From: RGIG1927 sp045546275
Lineage (GTDB): Bacteria > Bacillota > Clostridia > UMGS1883
Direction: 5' to 3'
DNA: 64,000 nucleotides
Assembly (NCBI GenBank): GCA_045546275.1
Contig: JAZQCM010000014.1
Span: 310,001-374,000 of the forward strand
The notes under the pieces were generated by a model. That model saw nothing but the letters and a program-made list of their open reading frames with translations, searched no databases and had not been told where the DNA came from. Position numbers and translations under genes: made by a program. Positions 1-9,400 of this stretch are shown piece by piece (the first letter of the stretch is position 1; each line of letters opens with the position of its first letter).

Positions 1-1008
1 GCAAAAAAGAAAAAAAGACGATTAAATCCTGTTATTACAATTGCGTTTTTGGTTATAATTGCGGCAATTTTTCTGCCTTACATAAAAGAAATGCTTGCAA
101 CCACATCAATTGACGGCGTAAGTGTAGTGGTGGAGGTGCCACAGGGTGCATCAACAGAGCAGATTGGTGAAATTTTAAAAGAAAAAGAGCTTATTAAAAG
201 CGTTAACATATTCAAGGTCCGTGCAAAGCTTTCCGACAACGGAAACAAAATGAATTACGGAAAATTCAATTTGCACACGGGCATGTGTATTCCCGATATT
301 ATTGACACTTTAGCAGGTCAGTATTCCTACAAGGAAACTGTAAGGCTCACTGTGCCTGAGGGCTTCAGCGTTGAGCAGATTGCACTAAGGTGCGAAGAGG
401 TTGGTCTTTGCACAAGGGATGAATTTTTAAATGCCTTGAATGATACCTATGCAATTAATGTTGACAAGGCAGATGGCGCAAATTACAAGCTTCAGGGCTT
501 TTTGTATCCCGAAACCTATGAATTTTACACCGATGCAACAGCTCACGACATCATTGACAAAATGATTAACCAGTTCAAAAAGGAATGGGACAAGGCAAAC
601 ATAAAGAGCGACAAGTCCATGGAGGAATTGGTTACAATTGCATCTCTTATTGAGCGTGAAGCACTTTTGGACAGCGAAATGCCAACAATTTCAGGCGTTA
701 TTTACAACCGCCTTGAAAAGGGGCAAAGGCTTGAAATCGATGCCAGCGTTCAGTACGTGGTAAGTGAAGGCTTGTACGATGTTACAAGAATTCTGTACCG
801 ACATCTTGAGGTTGACTCACCATATAACACATATCGTATAGAAGCACTCCCGGTTGGACCTATTTGTAACCCCAGCATGGGAGCAATAATTGCTGCGGCA
901 AACCCTCAGGAGCACGATTATTACTACTACCATACCGACACTGTGAAAAACGACGGCAGTCACATTTTCACAAAAACCTTTGAAGAGCACAAAGCAACAA
1001 TGAACTGA
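1..1008 (+). CDS. mltG: Endolytic murein transglycosylase MltG (YceG-like), 5' end outside window
   Basis: The reading frame is open from the first base, so the start lies upstream; 335 residues are visible. A lysine/arginine-rich cytoplasmic tail (about residues 1-8) is followed by one membrane segment (about 11-29) and an extracellular YceG domain. The family cuts nascent glycan strands at the membrane and helps set glycan length. The signature IASLIEREA carries the expected catalytic Glu (about visible residue 218), followed by the NRLEKGQRLEIDASVQY stretch typical of the family. The stop is 2 bp before the next gene, so the two are probably co-transcribed. Its true start cannot be judged here. 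Confidence 0.93.
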   Translation, partial: AKKKKRRLNPVITIAFLVIIAAIFLPYIKEMLATTSIDGVSVVVEVPQGASTEQIGEILKEKELIKSVNIFKVRAKLSDNGNKMNYGKFNLHTGMCIPDIIDTLAGQYSYKETVRLTVPEGFSVEQIALRCEEVGLCTRDEFLNALNDTYAINVDKADGANYKLQGFLYPETYEFYTDATAHDIIDKMINQFKKEWDKANIKSDKSMEELVTIASLIEREALLDSEMPTISGVIYNRLEKGQRLEIDASVQYVVSEGLYDVTRILYRHLEVDSPYNTYRIEALPVGPICNPSMGAIIAAANPQEHDYYYYHTDTVKNDGSHIFTKTFEEHKATMN

Positions 1009-1010
1009 GG

Positions 1011-1928
1011 ATGAATATGTTTAAATATTCTTTGGACAATAAAAGATATCACACATTGAATTACCACCTAAAAACCCTGTTTAACAACAGGGTTTTTAAA
1101 GCTTCGTTGGATGGTGGCTTTTCCTGCCCCAACAAAAAAAGCGGAGGCTGCACCTACTGCAAAGCAGGAAGCGGTGAGTTTACAACCTTTGGCACAATAA
1201 CAGAACAAATTAAAAAAGAAAAAGAGCGCATTGCAAAAAAGTGGGAAAACGCAAAAATAATTGCCTACTTTCAGGCAAACACAAACACCTTTGCCCCTTT
1301 AGATGAGCTTAGAGAAAAGTACTATGAAGCATTAAAGGATGAGGATGTTTTAGGCTTAAGCATTGCAACAAGAGCCGATTGTTTAGATAATCCCGTCCTT
1401 GATTTGCTGGAGGAAATTAATAAAAAAACCTACCTCACAGTTGAGATAGGACTACAGACCGTAAGCGACGAAACTGCCAAAAAAATTAACCGCGGATACA
1501 GCTTTGAGGTTTTTGAAAAAGCCTTTTATGAGCTTAAAAGAAGAAACATCCGCACTGTGGTGCACATTATAAACGGGCTTATTGACGAAACCAGGGAAGA
1601 CATGTTAAAAACTGCAAAAACTCTTTCCAAAATGGAGCCTGACGGGGTGAAAATTCATCTTCTTCATGTTTTAAAGGGCACAAAGTGCGAACAGGAATAT
1701 AACGAAGGAAAGCTCAAAACCCTTTCAAAGGAAGAATATATTGACATTACCGTTAATCAGATACGCTATTTCAAGAGTGAATGTGTTATTGAAAGAGTTA
1801 CAGGCGACGGCAAAAAGGAGAGCCTTATTGCGCCAATGTGGAGCTTGGACAAAATTTCAGTTTTGGGTGGCATTGACAAGCACTTTGCCGAAATTAATGC
1901 ATACCAGGGAGATTTGTATGAAAACTAA
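1011..1928 (+). CDS. TIGR01212 family radical SAM protein (YhcC/YtqA-like)
   Basis: A 305-residue radical SAM enzyme. The N-terminus has the iron-sulfur cluster cysteines C39, C47 and C50 in CPNKKSGGCTYC, followed by the QANTNTFAP and SIATRADCL segments characteristic of TIGR01212. The family is near-universal in Firmicutes; the substrate is not firmly established as far as I know, although tRNA modification has been discussed. The start ATG follows the mltG stop by 2 bp with GAGG upstream, and the 3' end overlaps bioY by 11 bp, so it sits inside an mltG-radical SAM-bioY operon. Confidence 0.88.
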   Translation: MNMFKYSLDNKRYHTLNYHLKTLFNNRVFKASLDGGFSCPNKKSGGCTYCKAGSGEFTTFGTITEQIKKEKERIAKKWENAKIIAYFQANTNTFAPLDELREKYYEALKDEDVLGLSIATRADCLDNPVLDLLEEINKKTYLTVEIGLQTVSDETAKKINRGYSFEVFEKAFYELKRRNIRTVVHIINGLIDETREDMLKTAKTLSKMEPDGVKIHLLHVLKGTKCEQEYNEGKLKTLSKEEYIDITVNQIRYFKSECVIERVTGDGKKESLIAPMWSLDKISVLGGIDKHFAEINAYQGDLYEN

Positions 1929-2430
1929 AAACATGATAATACGGGCACTTTTTGCGGCAATAATGTGTGTAACAGCACCTTTTTCATTTGTGATAGGTGT
2001 TGTGCCCATAACCGCCACAGTGTTCACATTGGCACTTACTGCATTTGTTGCAGGCAGTAAAAACGCCTTTTGGGTAACCACAGTTTACATATTGGCAGGA
2101 CTTTTCGGAATGCCTGTTTTTTCGGGGTTTAAGGGCGGCTTGTCGATAATAACCTCGCCAACGGGCGGATTTATTTTTTCCTATGTTTTTGTTGTGCTCA
2201 TAATAGGCATGAGCACAAAATACAAAAGCAAAAAAGCTATTGTGCTTCTTTGTAGCCTGGCAATGCTTGTTTGCTATTTTTTCGGCACAGTATGGTACAT
2301 GTTTATTACAAAAGCAAGCCTTTTAACAGCACTTTCTATTTGCATTATCCCATTCATACCCTTTGATGTTATAAAATTAATAATGGCATATATTGTTGCA
2401 AAACACGTGAAAAAAGCATTGGTGATATAA
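1918..2430 (+). CDS. bioY: BioY family biotin transporter S component
   Basis: A 170-residue membrane protein with about five to six hydrophobic helices. The motif GMPVFSGFKGGLSIITSPTG matches the BioY signature, the substrate-binding S component of energy-coupling-factor biotin uptake. I chose the ATG at 1918, which overlaps the preceding stop by 11 bp; the frame stays open further upstream but only inside the radical SAM gene. No ECF A/T genes are nearby, so it presumably shares an ECF module encoded elsewhere. It ends in a bidirectional hairpin terminator at 2410-2446. Confidence 0.9.
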   Translation: MKTKNMIIRALFAAIMCVTAPFSFVIGVVPITATVFTLALTAFVAGSKNAFWVTTVYILAGLFGMPVFSGFKGGLSIITSPTGGFIFSYVFVVLIIGMSTKYKSKKAIVLLCSLAMLVCYFFGTVWYMFITKASLLTALSICIIPFIPFDVIKLIMAYIVAKHVKKALVI

Positions 2431-2446
2431 TCACCAATGCTTTTTT
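2410..2446. terminator. Bidirectional rho-independent terminator between bioY and the convergent DUF6171-type gene
   Basis: Perfect inverted repeat AAAAAAGCATTGGTGA / TCACCAATGCTTTTTT with a 4-5 nt loop. It overlaps the last codons of both convergent genes and has a U-tract on either strand. Confidence 0.9.
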
Positions 2447-2676
2447 GGGCATTTATTAAGTTTTAGTGCACTACGGAGCATTACATAACAGCCGCACATC
2501 ATGCAGGTGCCTGAAATGTCCAGGTGCTTACAGTCAGAGCAAATCTTAAGCCTTTTTTCGTAAAGCTCATCATCTGCCATTTGCGCGTTTGTTTCCTTAA
2601 GCCTTTTAAGCTCTTTTTCAATGGTTTCCTTGTGAATTTCGCTTGTATATTCACAAGCCTTGCAAACAACTCTCAT
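2431..2676 (-). CDS. Small Cys-rich protein, DUF6171-like
   Basis: An 81-residue soluble protein with eight cysteines: CKAC near the N-terminus, then CSDC, CMMCGCYV and a final CP. It ends in a Lys/Trp tail. The CSDCKHL...GTCMMCGCYVMLRSA arrangement matches small clostridial proteins annotated as DUF6171. The spaced CxxC pairs suggest metal binding, probably zinc, but this is inference. The start codon overlaps the arabinofuranosidase stop by one base (TAATG), so translation is coupled. No function is known to me. Confidence 0.75.
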   Translation of the reverse strand: MRVVCKACEYTSEIHKETIEKELKRLKETNAQMADDELYEKRLKICSDCKHLDISGTCMMCGCYVMLRSALKLNKCPKKHW

Positions 2677-4169
2677 TACTTTATTGTTACTGCAATTGTA
2701 CTAAATGCAGGAAGTGTGAACTTAACCTTGCCGTCTTTAAGTGTAACTTCAGTTGTCTTGATTGTAACGTTGTCGGGGTTATCAAATGTATTCATGTCGT
2801 CAAATTTTTCGCTTGTAAGAATACGTGCAGTAGCTTCCTTGTAAGAGTTGCCAACCAAATCAAGCTCGCATTCAATTGCCTTGTCGTGGGCAATGTTGCA
2901 AACTGTTGCGGTAACAGAGCCGTCGGAAGCCTTAGTTGCGGAAATGTTTACTGCATTGAGTGTGTCAGGCATTCTGCGGTCGTTTCTTTTGGGAAGAGCT
3001 TTAACTGTGTAGTCTTCGTTTTCAATCACGTCACAGCCAATAAGTGTTGCATCGTGGTGAGGTGTGTACAAATCGTAAATGTGATATGTAGGTGTTTTAA
3101 CCATTTTGTCGCCCTCGGTTAAAATAACGCTTTGTAACACGTTTACTGTCTGTGCAATGTTTGTCATTCTCACTCTGTCGGAATGGTTGTTGAAAATATT
3201 TAAAAGAGAAGCTGCAACAACGCTGTCACGCATTGTGTTCTGCTGATACAAAAATCCGGGGTTTGTGCCCTCTTCAACCTTGTACCAGGTGCCCCATTCG
3301 TCAACAAAAAGTGCCACCCTCTTGTCAGGGTCATACTTGTCCATAATTGTGGAGTGCTTTGTAACAAGGTTTTCCATGTCAAGAGCATCACGCACAACAT
3401 CAAAATAGCCTGTTTCGTCAAAGCCTGTTGCATAGTCGCTCCAGCGCCACACGTAGTTATGAAGAGAAAGTGCATCCATATCTCTGCCTGCCATGCGCAT
3501 TAATGTTTCGGTCCAGTTGAAGTCTTTGTTGTTAGGTCCGCAGGCAACCTTAAATAGCCTGTTTTCGCCATAGTTACGGCAGTATACTGCATAACGGCGG
3601 TATTCGTTTGCATAGTAATCGGGGTACATGTTGCCGCCGCAGCCCCAGTTTTCGTTACCAACTGCAAAATATTTAACGCCCCAGCTTTTTTCTCTGCCGT
3701 TTTTCTTACGCATGTCGGTCATGGGGGAAATGTTGTCGGAATTAAGGTATTCAACCCACTGGCTCATTTCCTGCACAGTGCCGCTGCCTAAGTTGCCGTT
3801 AATGTAGGGCTCACAACCTAAAAGCTCACAAAGGTGTAAAAATTCATGTGTGCCAAAGCTGTTGTCCTCGGTCACACCGCCCCAGTGAGTATTAATCATT
3901 GTGGGTCTGTCCTCTTTAGGACCAATGCCGTCCTTCCAATGGTATTCGTCGGCAAAGCATCCGCCGGGCCAACGAAGCACGGGAATTTTAATGCCCTTTA
4001 ATGCTTCCAGTACGTCTTTTCTCATGCCGTCAACATTTTCAATGTCGCTATCTTCACCAACATATAAGCCACCGTAAATACATCTGCCTAAATGCTCAGA
4101 AAAGTGGCCGTATATGTTTTTGTCAACCTTACTTTTTAATGTGTTTGTGTTTAATTGTGCTTTGAACAT
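2676..4169 (-). CDS. abfA: Intracellular alpha-L-arabinofuranosidase, GH51
   Basis: A 497-residue glycoside hydrolase 51 enzyme, of usual length for the family, without a signal peptide. It is expected to release terminal arabinose from imported arabino-oligosaccharides. The acid/base Glu is E173 in GNENWGCGG and the nucleophile Glu is E291 in VDEWGTWY. RWPGGCFADEYHWKDG is the conserved TIM-barrel strand region. I chose ATG at 4169 because AGGAGG sits 9 bp upstream; a TTG nine bases further out abuts the ribosome site directly. A TTTACA/TATAAT promoter lies just upstream. It is followed by the DUF6171-like gene with a one-base overlap. Confidence 0.95.
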   Translation of the reverse strand: MFKAQLNTNTLKSKVDKNIYGHFSEHLGRCIYGGLYVGEDSDIENVDGMRKDVLEALKGIKIPVLRWPGGCFADEYHWKDGIGPKEDRPTMINTHWGGVTEDNSFGTHEFLHLCELLGCEPYINGNLGSGTVQEMSQWVEYLNSDNISPMTDMRKKNGREKSWGVKYFAVGNENWGCGGNMYPDYYANEYRRYAVYCRNYGENRLFKVACGPNNKDFNWTETLMRMAGRDMDALSLHNYVWRWSDYATGFDETGYFDVVRDALDMENLVTKHSTIMDKYDPDKRVALFVDEWGTWYKVEEGTNPGFLYQQNTMRDSVVAASLLNIFNNHSDRVRMTNIAQTVNVLQSVILTEGDKMVKTPTYHIYDLYTPHHDATLIGCDVIENEDYTVKALPKRNDRRMPDTLNAVNISATKASDGSVTATVCNIAHDKAIECELDLVGNSYKEATARILTSEKFDDMNTFDNPDNVTIKTTEVTLKDGKVKFTLPAFSTIAVTIK

Positions 4170-4198
4170 AATTTTCAACCTCCTAACTTATGCAATCT

Positions 4199-4227
4199 AT
4201 TATATAACCATAAAAGCCATATGTAAA
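4199..4227 (-). promoter_or_regulatory. Sigma-A promoter for the arabinofuranosidase operon
   Basis: On the minus strand: -35 TTTACA (4227-4222), 17 bp spacer, -10 TATAAT (4204-4199), about 30 bp before the start codon. No clear operator palindrome was seen. Confidence 0.75.
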
Positions 4228-4305
4228 GGGTTTTGTTTCAGCTTTGCCGTTAAGTGGAAAAACAGACCATTTAAGGAATAGCAATTGTAAGTTAAAAGGG
4301 GTTTA

Positions 4306-4314
4306 TGGTATTAT
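4306..4314 (+). promoter_or_regulatory. Extended -10 promoter for the first two-component pair
   Basis: TGGTATTAT, an extended -10, lies about 28 bp before the response-regulator start. The only upstream -35 candidate is TTGTAA at 4285-4290 with an 18 bp spacer. Confidence 0.55.
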
Positions 4315-4341
4315 AATCATGGGAAAGTGCGGTGAAAATTA

Positions 4342-5064
4342 ATGGAAAGAAAAATTAAGGTTGCTGTTTGCGACGACGAAATGCATGTTTTGCAGGAGCA
4401 ATGCAAAATGGTTGGCGAGGTTTTGGGGGAGAAGAAGGTGCAATATATAGTAAATGGCTATGAAACTCCCGAAAAGCTTTTAGCCGATAATAATAAATCG
4501 GATATTTATATCCTTGATATTGAGCTTAAAAACTCAAACGGTATTGAAATTGCAAAAAAGCTGAAAAGTGAAAACAAGGATTGTATTATTTTCTTTGTTA
4601 CAAACCACGAAACATACCTTGACGATGCATTTGACAACCATGCCTTCAGGTTCTGGACAAAGCCAATGGACAAAAAAAGGCTTTCTCTTGCAATCGACTC
4701 GGCAATTAAAGAAATTGAAAAAAACGAAAGGTTCATTGTTGTAGCCTTTGGCGCAGAAAAAATTAAAGTTATGCAAAAAAGCATTGTGTACGTAAATGTG
4801 GTAATGAAAAAAACAATTATAGTAACACAAAAGGGCACAATTGAAACAAACGACAGCTTTTCAGATATTATAAAACCTTTAATAAAAAGCGGAAACTTTT
4901 TTGAAACTCACCGAGGCTACTGTGTGAATTTTGAATACGTTACAAACTACGACAAAACAAAGGTTTTTTGCACGGCAAAGGAAAAAAAGCACGAGGTGTA
5001 TTTATCAAGGAGAAAATATGCACTTTTTGCTAAAAGCTTTATGGAATGGATGGGTAGTGAATAA
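4342..5064 (+). CDS. LytTR family response regulator (AgrA-like)
   Basis: A 240-residue two-domain regulator. The N-terminal receiver has the acidic pair D11-D12 and phospho-acceptor D59 in YILDIEL. The C-terminal LytTR DNA-binding domain follows from about residue 135 and includes the FETHRGYCVNFEYV segment typical of LytTR. The family binds direct-repeat sites as a phosphorylated dimer. The stop overlaps the kinase start by one base (TAATG). The secreted leucine-rich-repeat genes downstream are possible targets, but no clear repeated LytTR box was found at their promoter. Confidence 0.9.
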   Translation: MERKIKVAVCDDEMHVLQEQCKMVGEVLGEKKVQYIVNGYETPEKLLADNNKSDIYILDIELKNSNGIEIAKKLKSENKDCIIFFVTNHETYLDDAFDNHAFRFWTKPMDKKRLSLAIDSAIKEIEKNERFIVVAFGAEKIKVMQKSIVYVNVVMKKTIIVTQKGTIETNDSFSDIIKPLIKSGNFFETHRGYCVNFEYVTNYDKTKVFCTAKEKKHEVYLSRRKYALFAKSFMEWMGSE

Positions 5065-6323
5065 TGAGAATTGATTTAGGACTTGTACTGGCAATTGTAA
5101 TTGAATATATAGTTTTTATTTACTATGCGGACACCTTGTTTTACCGAAAAAAGGGCAAAACGTTTACATACTTATTTATTGCATTAATGAGCATTACAAA
5201 CATGGTTTCCTGCATGATAGGAAATGTTATTTTTAATGTGATAACCCAGGTTGCAGGGCACATAATAAGCCTTTTGCTTTGCTATTACGTGTCCGTAAAA
5301 ACCGCATTTTTCCAAAGCTTTATGCTTATGGTTTTCATGTTTGCCGACGAGGTTTTTACTATAAGCATGCCATTTTTAAGCATGGAGAGTAACCCTAATA
5401 CTTATTTGCCCGAGCAGTCGCTTATGCTTACTGTTATAAGCAGGTTTTTGTACGTGGTTGAAATAATGATTGTGAGCAGGCTTTTTCTTAAAAAAAGCAA
5501 AACCGACAGCGGCTTTTCAATTCCGCTTATCCTAATTCCCATTTTATCCACACTTGCCCTGTGGCTGATGGTTTTTGAAGATGGTGCATTTTTCTGGGTG
5601 CTGAATGTAATCATGATATTAATAAACATGATAGTATTTACAACAGACCAGAAGCTTTTCCGTAAGGAAGCGGAGGCAGGTGCGCTTAAAGAAGAAATTG
5701 CAAAGGACAAAATTAACTTTGAAGAATACAATATGTTGTCGGAAAAGTATGAGCAAACAAGAATTTTCCGCCACGATATGAAGGAGCATATGTCGGTTTT
5801 GGGTGTGCTTATTGACGAAAACCCCGAAAAGGCAAAAAAGTACGTTGAGGACATATTAAAAAAAGAGGACGAAATAGCATTTTCAAAGTTTTCCGACAAC
5901 ACAATTTTAAACATTCTTCTTTCAAAAAAGAAAGGTGAATGTGGTGAAAACAATGTTGAATTCAATATTGACCCCATAAACGCAAAGCTTGATTTTATAA
6001 CAGATATGGATTTGGTAACACTTTTTTCAAACCTTTTGAACAACGCTTTGGAAAGCTCAAGACAAAGCGAAGAAAAGAAAATATTTTTGAATGTAAGACA
6101 AACAAACGAAAGCTTTGTTGTGATTAAAATAAACAATTCCTCCGACAAAATGCCTGTGGTTATAAATTCAAAACTTAAAACCACAAAAGAAAATGACAAG
6201 CTCCACGGAATTGGCATGAGCAGCATTAAAAAGGTTGTGAAAAAATACGAGGGCGTGCTTAACTGGAGCTACGACGAAAAGAACAAAATGTTCAACACAA
6301 CCGTTGTTTTAAAAAGGCAATGA
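5064..6323 (+). CDS. Sensor histidine kinase with GHKL domain (AgrC-like)
   Basis: A 419-residue membrane kinase. About six hydrophobic segments fill residues 1-195, then a coiled linker, the H-box FRHDMKEH (phospho-acceptor His), the N-box FSNLLNNALESS and the G-box HGIGMSS. The GHKL type and the LytTR partner match the AgrC/AgrA class, which often senses peptides. No AgrB or AgrD gene accompanies it, so the ligand is unknown. It is translationally coupled to the upstream regulator. Confidence 0.9.
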   Translation: MRIDLGLVLAIVIEYIVFIYYADTLFYRKKGKTFTYLFIALMSITNMVSCMIGNVIFNVITQVAGHIISLLLCYYVSVKTAFFQSFMLMVFMFADEVFTISMPFLSMESNPNTYLPEQSLMLTVISRFLYVVEIMIVSRLFLKKSKTDSGFSIPLILIPILSTLALWLMVFEDGAFFWVLNVIMILINMIVFTTDQKLFRKEAEAGALKEEIAKDKINFEEYNMLSEKYEQTRIFRHDMKEHMSVLGVLIDENPEKAKKYVEDILKKEDEIAFSKFSDNTILNILLSKKKGECGENNVEFNIDPINAKLDFITDMDLVTLFSNLLNNALESSRQSEEKKIFLNVRQTNESFVVIKINNSSDKMPVVINSKLKTTKENDKLHGIGMSSIKKVVKKYEGVLNWSYDEKNKMFNTTVVLKRQ

Positions 6324-6341
6324 CCAATTTTGTAAATTTTC

Positions 6342-6369
6342 TTGACAAGTTTTCTCAATGTGGTAGATT
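6342..6369 (+). promoter_or_regulatory. Sigma-A promoter for the leucine-rich-repeat operon
   Basis: -35 TTGACA (6342-6347), 16 bp spacer, extended -10 TGGTAGATT (TAGATT at 6364-6369), directly after the kinase stop. This gives the surface-protein operon its own promoter. Confidence 0.7.
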
Positions 6370-6429
6370 TTAGTTAGGATGCAACTTTTTACCGGGCTGA
6401 AAGGTGTTATAAAAGAAGGAGGTAATAAT

Positions 6430-9400
6430 ATGAAAAAGGTTTTAAGCTTAATTTTAGCAGTATTATTGACATGTACAGGGTTAACTGTTTTCTCGGCAGA
6501 ACTTACAACCGGCGGAAGACCTGAATTTCTTAATTTTTACTACGAGCTTGAATGGACTATTGACCAAAATGGCGTGTTGACCATTTCGGACGAGGTAACA
6601 GCACTACCTTCTTTTGGCAGCTCATGGGGAGAATATGGTCCGTGGAGAGGCAACAGTGCTATTACAAAGGTTATAATTCCCGACACTGTTACAAGTATTG
6701 GCAGCAATCTTTTTGAAAACTGTGTGAATTTGCAAGAGGTTGTACTGCCGAAAAGTCTTGAATACATAGGTGAAAACACCTTTAATGGCTGTAAAAATGT
6801 AAAGAAAATTGAAATAAGCAGTGAAAACACCGTTTTTAAAACAATTGACGGGGTGCTTTTTGATGGCTTGGGAAAAATCCTTACATGGTATCCTCCTGCA
6901 GCGGAAGCTAAGGAGTACACAATCCCCGAGGGCACTGTGGAAATTGCTGACAGCGCTTTCCAGAACAGCCAAAACCTTGAAAAGGTCAATTTCCCCGATA
7001 GTATTACAAAAATAGGTAGGAATGCCTTCAGTGGGGCAAAAAATCTTGATAACTTATTGCTGCCCGATACCATTAAGTACATTGGACAAGGTTCTTTTGC
7101 CGGTTGTGAAAAGCTTGAAAACATAAAAATGCCCCAATGTGCATATGTTCAGGGGAAACCCTTTTACAACACCGCTTTTTATAAAAATGAAGCAAATTGG
7201 GTTGAAAACGGACTTTACATTGATAACTATCTTGTTGACATTAAAAGTGATGCAACCGAAATTGAAATAAAACCCGATACTATATCAATAGCAGGTGGCT
7301 ATACATGCCCTGCTACAATCACAAAAATAACAATTCCCGGTAGTGTAAAATACATAGGTGACAGAGCGTTTTCCCGCACTAAGCGTATAGAGGTTTGCTT
7401 TAATGAGGGATTGGAAGTTTTAGGGGATGGTGCTTTCTATTCCTCCCGCGTAACAAGCATTACACTGCCTGATAGTCTTAAGGTTATCGGCAAAGAGGCG
7501 TTTTCAAATTGTTCCATGTTAGAAACTATCAACTTAGGACAAGGTGTTGAAGAAATTGGTGAAAATGCCTTTGACATGTGTTACAGCCTTAAGGAAATTA
7601 CAATACCTGACAGCGTGAAGAAAATCGGAATGGCTGCATTAAAGGATTGCTCTGAGCTTCATACAATCCGTGTGGGGAAGGGTCTTGAAAAATTTGACTT
7701 TGTGTATTCCTGCAAAAATTTATCTGTGATAGAAATTTCTGAACACAACCCTTATTTATGTGCTAAAGACAACGTGGTTTTTGACAAAAAAGGCGAAGTG
7801 CTCATCTATTACCCTTACAAAAAGGACAATGAAGAATACACCGTGCCCGATGGAGTAAAAGTAATCGGGGAAAGTGCATTGAAAAACGGACGGTTTAAAA
7901 AATTAACAATTCCTGTGAGCGTTGAAAAAATTGAATGCTTTAACAACGCTAATTTTATTAAAGACATATACTACCTTGGAACAAAGGAAGAATGGGAAAA
8001 GGTAGAAATTTGTGAGAACAATTCAACCATTACTCAAGCAATGGTTCACTTTAATGATGGCAATGTTGACAACTTGTATGAAAACCTCAGATTTCGTGAG
8101 GAAGAGGACAAGGTTTACATTATCGGATTGGCAGATAAAAATGCTACCGATATTTCAATCCCCGGTGAAATAAACGGTAAAAAAGTATTTTTACAAGCCT
8201 CGGCTTTTGCTAAATCAAATGTGGTAAATGTTACACTGGATGAAAGCATTAAAACTATTCCTTCACAGGCATTTTCAGGTTGTTCAAAGCTTGAAAATAT
8301 TAATCTTGACTATGTTGAGCACATCGGCACAAGTGCCTTTGAATTCTGCACAAGCCTTAAAGAGATTAATCTTTTGAATATTAAAAGCTGGTCGGGTATT
8401 ACTGAAAAAGAGCTGGACTTAGAAAAAAAGCAGCTTAAGCTGTATTATCATCAGACCTTGTACCGCTACGATACAAGCTCAATGTTCACGGTGTTTTATT
8501 TGTCAAACATTGAAACTTTGCGCATAAAGTGGCCCGAAGAAAATTTTGACAAAGAAGCAACAATGCTTCCTGCGCTTTTTATTAACTGCAATGTGGGCAA
8601 GGTGATTTTTGAAAACTTTACAGTATGCCCTTCGTTAGCTGAATTTATGAAGGTGGACACTTCCGGCAATCAGCATCGCTTTGACGGCGACATGGGTTTA
8701 ATAAATGCAGATAGTAATATTGTAATTTACTCAAGGGATGAAAAGGCAAAAGAATATGCCGAAAAAATCGGAGTAGCTTTTGTAAAACAAGCCGGACCTG
8801 AGGGTGAAATTTCCGTTAAAGTAAACGGTGAAAATTTAACCTGCGATACTGCCCCTTACATAAAAAACGACCGCACAATGGTGCCCATGCGTGCAATTTT
8901 TGAAGCATTGGGCGCCTCAGTTACCTGGGACGATGCAACAAAAACAGCCACAGGCGTGAAAGATGGAGTGGAAGTTAAAATTGCTATTGGTGAAAATGTG
9001 CTCTACAAAAACGGAAAAGAAATTGCCCTTGATGCAGTAGCGGAAATCACAAACAGCAGAACAATGGTGCCTGTGAGAGCAATCAGCGAGGCTTTTAATG
9101 GGGTTGTCAACTGGGCGGACGAAACTAAAACAGTTGAAATTTTTGTGTACCCGGGCGAAAACAGCGACATTATCAGAACATGGTATGCCTACAATGAAAA
9201 AAACCAAATCACATATTGGGCAACAAATAAAGGCGAATGGGTTCAGCTTACATATAACGAAAAAGGTAACGAAATAAAAAAACAATCTCATCAGTCAACA
9301 GCGTACTCCACTTATGACAAAAACGATAATTGTGTTCTTTATGAGGACAGTTTGGGCTTTGAAATTCAGTACACCTATGACGAAAACGGTAATGTGATTA

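Noticed and set aside
1741..1917. 59-codon N-terminal extension of bioY
   Set aside because: It lies wholly inside the radical SAM gene; the ATG at 1918 gives a normal-length BioY.
5402..6226. Long open frame (274 codons) on the minus strand within the histidine kinase gene
   Set aside because: Antisense shadow of a confident coding gene, Ser/Phe/Leu-rich with no domain and no ribosome site.
6330..6430. LytTR direct-repeat operator in front of the leucine-rich-repeat operon
   Set aside because: Only a single weak half-site-like TAGTTAGG is visible, without a second copy at proper spacing.
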